A stretch of 64,000 nt of DNA from Cordia subcordata. Taxonomy: Eukaryota; Streptophyta; Magnoliopsida; Boraginales; Cordiaceae. Both the position numbers and the translations under genes were made by a program. Positions 23,629 to 35,300 of the stretch are shown one piece after another; the first letter of the stretch is position 1, and the number at the start of each line of letters is the position of its first letter. The stretch spans positions 5,678,001 to 5,742,000 of the forward strand of contig JAPTOF010000010.1 in NCBI GenBank assembly GCA_028554755.1. The letters run 5' to 3'. Below the pieces are notes generated by a model. That model saw nothing but the letters and a program-made list of their open reading frames with translations, was not told the origin of the DNA and made no database searches.

Positions 23629-26600
23629 TCATGGTGTGAGGTCAAAATTTGCATCTAACAGCTTCAGAACTTCAGCAAGAGAAGAAACCTTATAATCTGG
23701 TTTGTGCTCCACATTTGCATACTCCGGAGAATTGTATCTTCCTGTTTCGTCAAGCAAGCATGTAAAAGCTCCTGCTCGTTTCCCACAAGCTACCTACAAA
23801 CACACAGAAAGATTATTAAGCATTGGGTGCAGTGGCCATTACGTTGAACACCTAGGAACATAAACCACGAACTGATAACTCAAGGTGAAGGTTAAACCGC
23901 AATAAACAACGCAATTACCAAGCAAATAAGAAGAGAACCCCAAGGACAAAAACAGTAATATAGCATAGCAAAATAACAACTAAATGTAATTATTGTTCCA
24001 AGGATTTAAAGTTACTGATAAAAGACAACTTGCTGTATAAGAAGCCAGTTTGCTGCATTCTTCTGGTACAGTCAAGTGATAAAACTGTCCAAACTTAAAT
24101 TGTAATAATAATGCGTTTATTGAACTGGAGTTGCATTATAAGCATGTTATATATATATACCTATTAGATATGTGCACTTGGAAAATGATAGCCCTACATT
24201 GACAGAAAGCATGAGAAACAACAAAATCAACTTCAGATATAATACAAAAACATTATTCCCTACCCTAATCCCCATTGAAGGCGAAATGGGAGGGAAAAAA
24301 GAAGAAAGAAAAAAGAACAAGACAAAACGAGATGGCAAGCAGCTGGCGATGAGAGAACCCACATCATCCTTTAGGCTATCACCTATCATCATCACTTCAT
24401 TAGGTTCAACTTCCCACGTTGTACAGATATGCAACAAAGGAGCTGGATCTGGTTTATAAGGACGAAATTCTCTGCTTAGTGCCGGACAAAATGTCATCTG
24501 TAGCAATCATTAAACGATAGAACTACAATTAGTATAGAGAGACTACCTTTGCAATGAACTTGATAAATAACAGCCCTACTGTAAATATACATCTTAAATC
24601 AAAAGCTATATTGAATCCTTTGGATACAGTGGTTTTAAGCCAGCCCTGAGATAACAGTTATAAAATGTTTCCTTTACATATATACTTCTGGTTGAGGTTA
24701 AGAGGAAGAGAAACACACGTGGCCATTAGCTCAGTTTTAAATAGTTAACTTGCATACAATGAAAACAATTCTTTACTTTTTTTCACTTTCTGAAAAGATG
24801 GATAACAGGAAGAGCTTTATAGGTTCTTCTGCAAATTGCTTCAACATGTCCAGAGCAACCTGAAGCTTCTTCTTAAACAGAAACAGGGCAGAGTGGGCAA
24901 GAAAAAGCTTACCTCAAAATTGAAATTTTATAGTTTCTTACAAAAAAAGGAGAGTGATAATATTGATATTTCTTCCTTTCATTCTACTTTAGGAGTAGAG
25001 GATTACAATTTTAACCTTTAAAAATCTAGAAAGAGACTTTGATTCTAAAGGAAGAGCAGCTTCCTGACAGAAAGTATTTCACTGTAAAAATTGATTGGCC
25101 TTTCATACAAACTTTAGAAGTATCTGCAACAAAAATGGCTATTGAAACTTAGTAAGTATAGAAAAGAGGAAGAAGAATACAAAAACAAGAATGATAGATG
25201 TTAGCCACCTAAAGTATGAGCAAAAGGATGTAAACATTATTAATTGAAACCCTTGGTGGTTTATGCTCTCTATACCTCCATACAGAGATTGTTTTCTTTT
25301 AAACCACATGCAGACTTTCTTCTCTTTTCTTCTCTAGACTTTCTCTTGTTTCATTCTTCTCTTCTGCATCTTGATAGATAACTAGACATACATGAATGCC
25401 ATCTTTGTCTAAGTTCACAATTGAAAAGATCAAGAGCAAACAAACACTCCAAAATGGCAGGAGATGACTAGAAATTTTATAACTTAGTTCATCTAAAGTT
25501 CTACAAGCCCCATCATGATGCAGCAAGGTAACAAAATCTATTGAAGTGTTAACAACCACTAAAACTACTACTGTTGCAAAATGTACCAAGTAAACATGGA
25601 CAAGTCCCTTGACCCAAGAAAGAAAAGGACAAGCTGAAGACAAAAAGTCACTAAGTTTCATCACTTCAAGAGGAAGACAACTCACCCCAAATCGTAGGTG
25701 AAACAAGTCAACTGCTGCCTTCACATTTCTAGTGATCAATCCCCTCCTGAAATTGGAACCAGATAGCATATAAATTCTTTATGACAAGTCACAATGAGAG
25801 GAAGGTGATCATACTGCACCATGGTACATATTATGCTTTAAATCTCCCATGCATTAGTAGATTTTGCTCTGCATTCTTTTATACACAGACTATTTTCTTC
25901 TTGTATCTATTCATGCAAAGATCTATTATATATGCAATGCAATATGATACATAGAAGACAATATTAGAACATGCCAGATAAAGCATTCCAATTGCACAAG
26001 GACCACAACTATGCCAATAAACTGACTCATTTTTGTATGAACAAAATTGATGCAGTATTTGTGGCAGCAGAATGATCAAATTTGTGACTGTCCAAAATAA
26101 TCTTACGTTAACAAGTAAACATTAAATTTAACAAGAAAACAAAAATCTCTTCCAAACTTGAAATGAAATTAATATACGCTTTGCAAAACTAAGCTACTTA
26201 AAATTATTAACTTGCCGAATTAGGAGAAGATAATGCAGGAAGAGAGTGAAGAACTATTAATTAGAAAATACAGTTCTGCTTCGAGGTTTACCTTAATCTT
26301 TTCAACTCAAGAAAATCACAAAGCTCAAGTGCACCTGCATCGTAAGATTACTGTAGAAAAGTTAAAGTAATTAATTAACCAGTAAAATCATTGTGATGAA
26401 ATCTAGTCTAACTAAACTCTTCTAGAAAAATTAAGTGCAGAACAATCTATCCGTATAATATATCCAAAAGCACCAAGTTCACCTAATCATCAAGGGTTTT
26501 GCTTTTGGCCTCAAGTAATTGTAATTCTTGCCCATGCACATGAAGACATTGTCATGTCAAGAGGAAGAATTTCACTGGGAAGGAAGAAAATATATGCGTA

Positions 26601-28493
26601 CACATTTCAAGAACATTGTATGCACCCTGCTCGATTTTTCCATCAAAGAGATTTCCCACTCTTTCATTTTCACTCTCACAATAAATAGTTGCATATCTCT
26701 TTCTTTTACATCCTCTCTCTTCTAAGATGAAATTTCTAAAAAAGAGATAAAGGATTGATGTTGAAATTTTACCCACCTAACAAAATACAGCATCTTCAAT
26801 TAGTTATTTACTATATGATAAACATTAGTCAAATTCCAACTTGTATGGAAAATTTGGTAAACATTCCTTCTAGTTTGTTGCATATCTCTTTCTTTTACAT
26901 CCTCTCTCTTCTGAGATGAAATTTCTAAAAAGAGATGAAGGATTGATGTTGAAATTTTACCCACCTAACAAAATACAGCATCTTCAATTAGTTATTTACT
27001 ATATGATAAACATTAGTCAAATTCCAACTTGTATGGGAAATTTGGTAAAGATTCCTTCCAGTTTGACCACCACCACCTATGAACTTTCTCATAATTCAAT
27101 TACATGAATTGCTATCCTTTCTGTTTACTTCAAATCTCCTCAATCCGCTGCCCCTTATATATCAGCTTACAGATTTATGTGAAATTTTTTAAGCTTCACC
27201 CATACAAAAAGCACCAATTGATGAGACTATCTTTTTTCCAATTTCATGAAATTATGCATCGTGAAGAACTGTTCTTTTACATATAAACAAAGTCAAATTT
27301 TGCTCTTTTTGTTATATTTTCCACACACATTATCACAGTAGCTGCATTATTTTGGTTTTCACGTTATGTAATCAATTGTGCTTCATCAGCTATTAACGTA
27401 ATGGCCACGATAGTAATATAAATTAGTTCCATACGTTTGATTACATAACTCTATGAACCGGAACATGATTCAATTAGCCTCAGATGACACATAAATCACA
27501 AATCTTCTGCTATATCCACACACACACAAAAAAAAAAAAAAAAACCTCTAATCAGCTCACCATTTCATTGCTACACAAAAGCCAAAACACAGAGTAGCTT
27601 AATTCCTTCAAACTCAATCGGCATCTCCCAGAACAGTGGACCAAGTGAGATACACGCGCACATCCTCACATGCACACTCACACATTAGACTCGCATCAGC
27701 TAACATCAGATGATGCTTGCTAGCGTAAGCAACAAACATTACCCACACCGACATCTACACATGGAGAATTCCATGTTCCGGAATCAGCATTATGTAATTT
27801 GCTAATATCCAATTCTGACACTGAGACTGCAAAACCATTTGGCATATACGTATATGTATATACACCTATATTTCCAACTGTACATACAGGCACAGGTGCT
27901 GACATCAGCATGGCAGATACTACGTCATTTGGGATGACGTCACCGAGCTGCTTGCTGACGTCAGCAATCCATCTTCCATTTTCTACACAGAAATAAGTAA
28001 AAGCACAACAACACACACATATGCATCCGCAAAGAATGTGAAATTGAGAATGCAAGGCAAAAGTTTCAAGAGGCAAACCGGGCATGATCTGGAGGCGATC
28101 AAGGCCCTGCTTTTCGAAATCGGCGATGATCTCGTACGCGCGGCGTTGCTCGTCGGGGCTCCAACTCTCAATGTGGTGCAAGATATCGATACCGGAAGGG
28201 TTCTTCCTCTTGACCTCCAAGTACTCCTCCTCGCCCAACACGGCCCTGTACATGGCCGGAAAGTCAATCACCGGCACCGTTAGGGTTCCGTCCATGTCAA
28301 ACACCACGCCCCTCAGCTTCGCCTTCGCCGAACAACGGCCTCCCCCGCTGCTGCAACTGCTGGTGGTGGAGGAGGTGGTGAGGGTAACGGAGACGGGGGA
28401 GGGAGCAGACATTTTGGGGACGGTGTGAAATGACGAAAATGACCTTGGAGAAAGGTGACGAAGAGCAGCTCTACACATGGACATGAGTGGCAT
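23629..28493 (-). CDS. HAD-superfamily hydrolase with probable organelle transit peptide, 5 exons, 272 aa
   Basis: Exons in reading order are 28493-28079, 26334-26292 (43 bp), 25746-25686, 24497-24363 and 23793-23629. The joined length of 819 nt gives 272 residues. HAD motif I is DMDGTLT near residue 66. Motif II is the Thr of GLITRN. Motif III is the Lys of YKPDPAP. Motif IV is GDSLKDD, so the aspartate-nucleophile phosphohydrolase set is complete. The cap-side sequence SGIDILHHIESWSPDEQRRA matches the plant family of Arabidopsis At2g33255 as I remember it. The first 60 residues are rich in Ser, Thr, Arg and Pro with few acidic residues, suggesting chloroplast or mitochondrial import. Upstream in-frame ATGs at 28556 and a downstream one at about residue 28 are alternative starts. 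The substrate is unknown. Confidence 0.85.
26688..27065. repeat. 188-bp tandem duplication in HAD intron 1
   Basis: Copies at 26688-26876 and 26877-27065 are almost identical, with one single-base indel in an A-run and a few substitutions. Both begin GTTGCATATCTCTTTCTTTT. They lie inside the 1.7-kb first intron of the minus-strand HAD gene, so coding is not affected. Confidence 0.9.
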
Positions 28494-28634
28494 GTGGTGT
28501 GCGTTGTATGTACGTATGTATATACGTGAAAGGGAATAATAATGGTTGGATGGCAAAGAGAAAAGCTGCAGGTGACAAGGACCATTATCGAAGTTTTTGC
28601 GGGCAAATTTCTGAAATAGCTATTTATGTATTAT

Positions 28635-28862
28635 GGGTTCATTTGAATTGGTTTTTTTGAAAAATATCTTTTTAACACTTTTTAAAAAATAATTTTTTTT
28701 TAAAATTAAAAATTTTGACTTCTAAAAAAAGTTGTATTTAAAATTTTTTTTTAAATTTAACTTTTTTGAATAACAAATCAAATAATTATTACAAATTTAA
28801 TGTAATTTTTTCAAGAAAAAAAAAGTATTTTTTCCTTAAAAAAAATCAATCCAAACAGGCCC
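28635..28862. mobile_element. MITE, 228 bp, TTGAATTGG family
   Basis: The termini are GGGTTCATTTGAATTGGTTT and AATCAATCCAAACAGGCCC, near reverse complements of each other. The interior is T-rich then A-rich. This is the best-preserved member in the window. TAT is present on both outer sides and may be part of the target duplication. Confidence 0.55.
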
Positions 28863-28947
28863 TATGACTTATTCGATTTTCAATATTTGTTTTAAAAAAT
28901 ATTAATTTAGTTTTTATTATTTGAAATACGACTTATTTAAACTTGAA

Positions 28948-29155
28948 CCTTGTTTGAATTGGTTTTTAATGAAAATATATTTTTTTTTAAATATATATTA
29001 TTTTTATAATAAATATTTGACTTAACTTTAACAAAAAAATATAACTCTAAAAAAGTTCAAATTCAAATTTTTGTATAACTCAGAAGTTTTAACTTTTTGA
29101 ATAAATAATTTTCTTCAAAAAATTTGTAAGAAAAAAATCAATCTAAACAAACCTT
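28948..29155. mobile_element. MITE of the same family, adjacent copy
   Basis: It begins CCTTGTTTGAATTGGTTTTT and ends AAATCAATCTAAACAAACC. Only about 85 bp separate it from the copy at 28635-28862, in the same orientation. Confidence 0.45.
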
Positions 29156-30086
29156 TAATCCCTATTTTTTGGCCATAAAATATGGTCATATTGACAATTA
29201 GTGGGATAAAATTGTTACTTTTTGCAAATAATAAGAATTAAATGGGTCACTTAAAAAAAAGGGACTAAATTGACATTTTTGTATAAATATTGAGAACCAA
29301 ATCATTAGTCTCTATGTTATTATTATTTTTAAATACGCTACTATTTCTTTTATACATTAATCTCTATTATTCTAAAATGAATGAATTAGCATTCTATATT
29401 TTATAAATATAGTCAAATTAATTTTGACTACTTCAAAACATTCATATTAGTCTTCGATACTTCTTCACAAACTTATAATTCAAATTATTGGTCGTTGTTT
29501 TACTCATTTTGCTGACTACTTTTACTAAAATTTGAAAATAAAGAATAGGATCTAATTTAAATATGTTTTTGAAATATTAAAATAAGTTTGAATATTTTAA
29601 AATGATAAGGATTACATTTTACCATTAGTTCAACTCCACATTTTCTTTTTCAACTCCACATCAAATGCTCCATTTTCAGCTCTCATACTTGCATCTTCTC
29701 ACAACTGCACACACCCAACTCTCCTCTCATCCAAGAATATATACCCTTCAACAACTTGCCATTACTTAGATAATTCCCATTCTTATTCTCCTCCACTCAT
29801 TTCTCTTCCTCTACCTCTCTTTTCTTTTCCCCCTTGAATCCCTCACTCCCAATTTAAATTTTGCTTCTAGTAAAATTTGAACTTTTGTTATCGCTTTTAA
29901 AAGCGTACTATCAACCACTTAAACTATTTATTGAACCCCTTCTTTTTTTCTATTTTATCCATCAATCTTTTGTTATCTATCTTATTCACACCCACGAATG
30001 GCATCCAAATTGATTATTCCTTTCCCAGGATCCTATAGAACACTCAAATCCCACCTCAAACTTATAAAATCAACTGCATTTTACTG

Positions 30087-30359
30087 TGTTAACACAATAA
30101 ATAAATAAACCAATATCCTCTCTATAAACTTATGTTTTTAGATGAGATGATAATTTTAAGATGGTATCAGAGCCTAGAAGCCAAATGACATAGGTTCGAT
30201 CCTTACTGCCACTCATTTAAAAATATATATATTAAATTATTCACGTGCAAGTTCTAAACAAATTATTTTGCACGTGAGGGGGCGTATTAAAACTATAAAT
30301 AAATAAACCAATATTCTCTTTATAAACTTAAGCTTTTAGATGATGTGGTAATTCTAAGA
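30087..30359 (+). mobile_element. TRIM (terminal-repeat retrotransposon in miniature), 273 bp
   Basis: Two 75-bp terminal repeats lie at 30087-30161 and 30285-30359. Both carry AAATAAATAAACCAATAT.CTCT and end TAAGA. Immediately after the left one is TGGTATCAGAGC (30162-30173), the usual primer-binding site complementary to initiator methionine tRNA. Just before the right one is the purine tract GTGAGGGGG. The 123-bp interior cannot code for protein, which is the definition of a TRIM: it needs proteins from an autonomous element. The target duplication is not convincing (TACTG against TACAA). Confidence 0.7.
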
Positions 30360-30569
30360 TACAATACTCTTGTGTTGCATCATTATTATCAATATTTAGT
30401 TAAAGAAAAAAAGATCTATAACTCAATTCTGTTGGCATATTTAGTGAACAAAACATACACAATTGTTAGGACAAGAAGTTAATCCTTTCATAACAATCTC
30501 CAATGCTATTGACAAGATTACAAAATCTAGAATGTTACGTGAATTGATACACATAGTACGAATAACCAC

Positions 30570-31429
30570 TAGCGATGTTAATTGTAGCCCGCTCCGCCCC
30601 GCCCTGCAAGGGTACCGTCAGGGTTTTTGCGAAAAAACTCCAGGGTGCGGGGCGGGGCGTGGTCTTTTATTTGTGCATCGGTGCGGGGGCAGGGCGGGGT
30701 CGGGGTTAGGTGACCCCGCCTCGCCACAGTATATATATTTTTAAACTATTATATATATACACGATATGTATATATGTTATGTTTAATATTACATTCGTTT
30801 GAACAAAATATTCCTATTGCATTCAACGTAGATATATAAAAATTGATTCATTTATAAATTGAACATCCTGATTTGATTAATTGAACTTATTGTTTCTAAG
30901 TAATTTTTCCTTTTACTCGTTCTATGGAGATGCATGGTCTACTAATTAATTGCATGTATTGATTTGATCACTACAGCTTATAGCTTCTAAGTAATTTTTT
31001 TTATTTGTTGATTCTTTGGAATTTATCGTATAAAGAAAGACACTCTTCCATCGTAAATCATCTTGATGTCCTATTTTAATCTATAGAAAATTATTTTTAA
31101 AAATAATTTTAATTTTTTAAAATTTCTTTTGATAGTTTATTTCTTCAAAATGACTTTTAATCTATTTAATTAACAGGTAGGGGTTTCATTTAATAAGTAA
31201 GGGCTTAACAAATAGGGATTTTACCTCGATGTTACCACCCCTTTGACTTTTGTTGACAGGTGCCCCGTAGGTAGGGGCACGGTATAAAAAACACCAGTAG
31301 GGGCGGGATGGTAGTAAGGAGAAAATTCCGGTATAAGTATAGGGGCGGGATAGGGGCAAGTGAAAAAATAACAAGTGCGGAATATGGGTTTGTGAACCCT
31401 ACTCCTATCCTGCTCTATTGACATCCCTA
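30570..31429. mobile_element. Non-autonomous hAT-like element, about 860 bp
   Basis: The left end TAGCGATGTTAATTGTAGCC and the right end (read inward) TAGGGATGTCAATAGAGCAGG form imperfect terminal inverted repeats of the common plant hAT type. ATAACCAC (30562-30569) on the left and GTAACCAC (31432-31439) on the right form a 7/8 target duplication. Both sides carry GC-rich subterminal words (GGGGCGGGG, GTAGGGGCGGGA), which stand out in AT-rich DNA. No transposase is encoded. Confidence 0.6.
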
Positions 31430-32268
31430 AAGTAACCACTATAAAAATAAGCGGCTAAATATAATGTTTATCATAAAGTGAAGCAAAATATGTTACTGTT
31501 TTATTACAAGTATTACTGTTATTCGCATAAATCACATTACGTACAAATGAAAGAAAAAGAAATATATGGACAGCTCTATGCAATTTTCTTATCCATTTTT
31601 TGATGAAACTAATTCCTTTGTTTTTAATTTCACAAAACTAAAACCATCGAATATAGTTGGCAAATCAACGATTTCAGTTAATTCGATTTCTAGGGCACCT
31701 TTGAGTGGTTTTATGACCAATTCGAAAATGACTTTTTGATTGTTTTTGGCCAACTTCTGGGTCCTTTTCAAACAATTTTTAGTTAAAACTTATAAATAAT
31801 AATTCAAATGAATTTAGCTAAAAACCATATTGCAATTTACCTACGTTAAATAATATGTCTATGTATAGTTTAAAAGTATTTATCAGTATTGACATTATTA
31901 TAATAAAATAAGACGTTTAACTTTAATTGCAGTTTTAACTATATTAAATCGTAAACTAAATTATTAATTAATATTAATTTTTAAAAACTAAACTATTACT
32001 GTCCAAACCACTTCAAAAACCATCCCTTTGTGATCAAAGAGATCATGCTGAAACATTTATGATACAATAATTTTTTCTTATTTTTGCAATTTTCATGATT
32101 TTATCATTTTATGTACACTCCTAAGAGAAGAAACCGTTAGTTAAAAAGCGGGGCCTAATTTTGTGCTTAGGTGGTATATACTTTGTTTACAATCTTACCC
32201 CTGGCATGAAAGTACAACTCTACGAAGCATTCACCCGAAAATACCTTTAAAATCCTTAAATCGCCGTT

Positions 32269-32315
32269 AAACCCTCTCTTTCTCTCTCTATCTCTCTCTC
32301 GTTTCTCTCGCGCCA
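32269..32315 (+). promoter_or_regulatory. Telo-box-like motif and CT-rich leader of RH13
   Basis: AAACCCT at 32269-32275 is followed by an almost pure TCTC tract up to the ATG at 32316. AAACCCT-type motifs and pyrimidine-rich leaders are common in plant ribosome-biogenesis and translation genes, which fits RH13. No TATA box is obvious. Confidence 0.45.
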
Positions 32316-35300
32316 ATGGCTCCGCAGCAAAAGAAAGAGGCGAAGAAGATGAAGAAGGAGCGAGCCCGAGTCAACTCGGAGCAACTGGAGCGGCTTGACT
32401 CACTCACTTGGAACCCTTCTCTGTCCGAAAACGACGACGCTTTCTCTGTTCTCATCGGCTCTAATGAGCTCGAAGGAGGTTACGATTCATATCTTTTTTT
32501 TTCCCAAAAAATCTAAGCTTTTGATTTTTATTAGCTTATTTATTAGATATATATGCTATTAGGCTGGATTTTCTCGTGTTTTAGAGATAATTATGCTTTT
32601 AATTCTTTTTGGCTGATAAACTTTAGCTAAAGAATCATCCTCTGCGATGGCTTTGCTGTTTCTTGAAGATCTAATTTGGAGAAGATACTCAACAAAAATG
32701 ATTGGTTGTTGCCAAACTTGTATAGTCGTATTGGAATGAGGCTCGGTTTGCTTTGGATTAGTATATAATTTAGTAGACGAAATATATGGACAGACATACA
32801 CATATATATTGCTTGAGCTTTACAAAGATTGATTTTTTTAAAGTAGTTTTTATTAGTTATTTATTCCGGGAAGTAAATAGAGCAAAAGTTTTGATATTTA
32901 TAAGGGCAAATTCCACAGATAGTCCGCACAGTTAATAAAAAGTGTCAATTTTGTGATCTACTTAGTCCTTGGTTCTAAAAGTGCCAATTTGGTCCGGTTG
33001 TTATAAAAGTGACCCACTTGTTCTTAGTGTTTACAAAAGATGTCAATTTCATCCCTAATTTGGCACTCAAATTACGCTCATGTGATTGGTAGATGACCAA
33101 CTCATGGTGATAAAATTGACACTGCGCCCCCCCCCCCCACCCCCACACAAAACCCCACAGAAAAGACATTGAGGATCAAGTGAGTCAATTCTTAGTACAA
33201 TGAGAACCAAAGTGGCATAATTTATAAACATTGGGGATCATTTGTGGAATTTCCCTTATTATAATATTAATTGTTTTTGTCTTACGTGAAAGAAATGATC
33301 AAGAAAATTGGAAGTGGAAACATATAATGATGTAATTCTGAAAGCTCATTCATTTGGTGTCATATATTTGCTAATTTGTTTTATTCTCAAACAGATCATA
33401 ACAAGGAAACTGGAAGTTAATTATTTTGTTATTGAGGAAAATTGAAAGGTTTATGGTGGCGTTTATCTTGAGTTCAATAATTTTGTTTGATAAGGAGATC
33501 GAATGGTGGCTTCTATAGTTTCTGAGGCTTAATGGTGTTTAATTATGCTATGAATGAAGGTTTTTTATCTCTAGAAGAGATTGATGAGTCAGATTATGGA
33601 TTGGAAATTCCAAAACCTGAAAAAGAAACTGAGGATAACAAATTAGAAGGAAAGACGAAGCCAAAGAAGCGGAAGAGAGGGGAAGATGATGAAAGTTCAG
33701 GGGATGAGGCTGATGGTGCTGTTGAGAAGAACCTTGAGGAGGAAGTGGAGGAGAAAAAAGAGAAAGTTAAGAAAAAGAAGAAGAACAAGAAGAAGAAAAA
33801 GAAGATTAAAGAGAAGAACAGTGAGGCAAAAGAGACTGAGGAAAATGTGGAACCAACAGGTGATTATTTGTGTTTGTGGTAGATGTCAGCAGGTGATTGT
33901 TTGTCTATCTGATATTTGTTAAGCATCTGGTGACTTTATTTATCTTTGAGTTCAGGATGATTCTTATCTTTGTTATGTGGTATGGCTATATCTGGCATGT
34001 TTCCGTGATAGGTAAATTCTTGAGGAGTGTTTTAAGATGGTCGTTCGTAAGTTTTGGTCCTTGAATGTTTGGCTTCTTTTACTTTTGGAATACAGCGGTT
34101 ATAGTCAATTTTTGAATTATCCTTTGCAACATGGGCTATAAAATTATGTTGAGACAGGACTTTCAGGGGGAAATGAGTTAGACATGATCACAAGTTGGTG
34201 CTGTTCCAGTGCTTTTTTTTCTCCCCACCTTCCTTGCTTTGTTTAGGCATTTCAGATTTGTTGTTATTGCTAGTTTTGAGACCTTGGCAGTATATAAATT
34301 TTTTGCATGTCATAATCATTCGTGTAAATTTGGGATTGCTTTAATAGGATATTGAAAAATATTAGTATCTGTAGTTTGTAATTTGGAATTCTTGTGTCTG
34401 TCTTGTACCTCATTTAGGTTTCCCGGTTAAACTTAATATAGTTTTGCATGAGCTGAAGCGGTCTTAGCAAGCCCTGATCATAATTTTTGCTGCACTAGCA
34501 AATGTTGCATATTCTCGCATCAAACCTTTTGGTGGTAATTGCTTTTTTGTGCAAAGCTAAATTTGAAGATGGTTTTGTCTATGCCCTGACGGTGGACTGG
34601 TAAAGTTCTTGTTGAATGGTTGCAAGTCTGTAATTGGCTTATTGTTCAGCGACAAATTTACTATGATGCAAGACATGCTTGTCCTGTCAAACGCAAGTAA
34701 ATTGATGAGTTTGCTTATATTTTGGATTATATTTGTCTCTAAGTTGGTTCTTCTTTTAAGATTTGGATGTATCGGCCGCCAGTGCTAAGGATGATGCTGA
34801 ACAAGATCTAGATGATGAAGCTGAATATCATGCTTGGAATGACCTGAGACTTCATCACATGCTTATGAAATCAATACATAGGCTCAAGTTCAAAGAACCG
34901 ACTCCGATACAGAAAGCTTGTATACCTGCAGCTGCTCATCAAGGAAAGGTTAGGGTTTGCCAAAGCTACAAAATTGGTGTTACTTGAGTATGAAACATTT
35001 TGTGGTTCTTATATTGGCATGCATCAGGATGTCATTGGTTAGGGTTTGCCAAAACTACAAAATTGGTGTTACTTGAGTATGAAACATTTTGTGGTTCTTA
35101 TTTTGGTGTGCATCAGGATGTCATTGGTGCTGCCGAGACAGGGTCTGGAAAAACACTTGCTTTTGGTTTGCCCATTCTACAGCGTCTCCTTGAAGAACGA
35201 GAGAAAGCTGAAAAGCTTCTTGCAGAAAGTGGAGAGGTAGATGAAAAAATTGCTCCAAGAGGTTATTTGCGGGCTCTCATTGTTACTCCTACAAGAGAGC

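Larger units (their letters stand above)
28557..32268. other. Transposon-filled intergenic region between HAD and RH13
   Basis: This is the shared upstream region of two divergent genes. It holds two MITEs (28.64 and 28.95 kb), a TRIM retrotransposon (30.09 kb) and an hAT-like element (30.57 kb). The rest is AT-rich with no gene seen. The stretch 29160-29620 has 'gactaaattgac'-type words typical of decayed plant MITEs but no clear ends. Confidence 0.6.

Noticed and set aside
24147..24506. 119-aa minus-strand frame as a separate gene
   Set aside because: It is HAD exon 4 plus intron read-through; the coding part is 24363-24497.
25299..25769. 156-aa minus-strand frame as a separate gene
   Set aside because: It is exon 3 of the HAD gene read on into the following intron; only 25686-25746 is coding.
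30463..30744. 93-aa plus-strand frame
   Set aside because: It crosses the left border of the hAT-like element and its Gly/Arg-rich part is the GC-rich subterminal repeat.
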